This document shows, piece after piece, positions 63,554 to 64,000 of a stretch of DNA of 64,000 nucleotides (within the stretch, counting starts at the first letter, position 1; each line of letters begins with the position of its first letter). Made by a program: the position numbers and the translations under genes. The notes under the pieces were generated by a model. The model had not been told where the DNA came from and ran no database searches. It saw only the letters and a program-made list of their open reading frames with translations. The DNA is from Micromonospora antibiotica (lineage in GTDB: Bacteria > Actinomycetota > Actinomycetes > Mycobacteriales > Micromonosporaceae): contig NZ_JAGFWR010000014.1 of assembly GCF_017599305.1 (NCBI RefSeq), forward strand, positions 62,001-126,000. Direction: 5' to 3'.

Positions 63554-64000
63554 TCAGTGCGGGTCGCGCGGTCCGACGTACTCGACGGGGAGTCCGGCAC
63601 GCCGCCCGTCGCCGGCAGCCCGCGGCCCCGGCACGGTGACACCGCCGCTGCCGGCCACGTCGTCCGGCCGAACCCCACCGGCGGCGACACCGGCCGGCGC
63701 CCCACCGCCGACAACGGCACCGCCGACAGCGGCGTCGGGGCCAGCGGCACCGCGGGCGGCGGCACCGCGGGCGGCGTCGGGGACAGCGGCACCGCGGGCG
63801 GCGTCGGGGGCGGCCGGCACGGGTGGGGTACGGCGGCGGGGAGCGAGCCGGCGCATCATCGGCGTCTCCACGAAACGGTGCAGGGCGGCGGCCAACGCCA
63901 GGTTCAGCACCAGGAAACCGAGCACGGCCAGTGGTCCCGACCAGCCGGGCAGCCCCACACCCCAGTGCCCGGTGAGCCGCAGCACCGTCATCATCACCAG
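63554..64000 (-). CDS. C-terminal part of an acyltransferase-3-type membrane protein, truncated by window edge
   Basis: The frame is open to the window end, so the start lies beyond base 64000. The visible N-terminal part has a membrane helix (WSGPLAVLGFLVLNLALAAALHRFVETPMMRRL); the ending HRFVETPMMRRL matches the last helix and cytoplasmic boundary of OafA-like acyltransferases. The following ~95 residues are a low-complexity Ala/Gly/Pro tail (DAARGAAVPDAARGAAARG). Only the end is seen, so the family call rests on one motif. Confidence 0.6.
   Translation of the reverse strand: MVMMTVLRLTGHWGVGLPGWSGPLAVLGFLVLNLALAAALHRFVETPMMRRLAPRRRTPPVPAAPDAARGAAVPDAARGAAARGAAGPDAAVGGAVVGGGAPAGVAAGGVRPDDVAGSGGVTVPGPRAAGDGRRAGLPVEYVGPRDPH

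Overview
The window comes from a very GC-rich actinomycete. Third codon positions are almost always G or C, GTG and TTG starts are common, and many genes are joined by 4-base start/stop overlaps. The gene set fits Micromonosporaceae (Micromonospora-like): a GlgE-type glycogen branch, a TagGH exporter, a CDP-ribitol synthase fusion, and a C39-like secreted protease behind what looks like a c-di-AMP riboswitch. The genus is an inference from gene content. No tRNA, rRNA, CRISPR array, transposase or phage integrase was seen.

Region 1 (1-2079) holds the 3' end of a Tex-like RNA-binding protein and a small conserved-looking unknown. Region 2 (2042-28979) is a large surface-polysaccharide locus in several divergent blocks. 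It has an initiating sugar-phosphate transferase, six GT4 glycosyltransferases, two Wzx-type flippases, one O-antigen-ligase-type protein plus a tandem pair of Wzy-like membrane proteins, two hexapeptide acyltransferases, and two recognisable sugar-nucleotide routes. One route is CapE/WbjB-type dehydratase, RmlD-like reductase and WbjD-type 2-epimerase, giving a UDP-2-acetamido-2,6-dideoxy-L-hexose. The other is Gmd plus a perosamine-synthase-like aminotransferase, giving GDP-perosamine that a PglD/PerB-like enzyme may acylate. A 676-residue protein of unknown function (14293-16323), with no signal peptide and a phage-fibre-like C-terminal module, sits in the middle.

Region 3 (29132-41872) is glycogen metabolism. 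It contains phosphoglucomutase and glgC on one strand, a GlgM-type glgA divergent from them, and glgE-glgB further on. Between glgA and glgE lies a 4-kb island of small regulators: a YefM-YoeB pair with a palindromic operator, an AbrB-PIN pair, an XRE regulator with a tiny membrane protein, three 75-residue stand-alone GntR DNA-binding proteins, and a possible 31-codon gene.

Region 4 (41906-49632) is mixed: an APP1-type phosphatase-like protein, a GT-C-like membrane protein, YaaA, an unknown, and a TAXI binding lipoprotein convergent with an OmpR-type two-component system.

Region 5 (49792-60002) looks like a teichoic-acid locus. Two membrane-anchored TagF-like polyol-phosphate polymerases flank a large membrane protein, a TetR regulator, a TagG/TagH ABC exporter and a TarI-TarJ-like CDP-ribitol synthase fusion.

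Region 6 (60003-64000) has a 32-bp-stem hairpin, the secreted C39-like protease with its riboswitch leader, two small membrane or secreted unknowns, and the 3' end of an acyltransferase that runs off the window. Five genes have a TAnnnT box exactly 6-7 bases before their start codon, so leaderless transcription appears common here.
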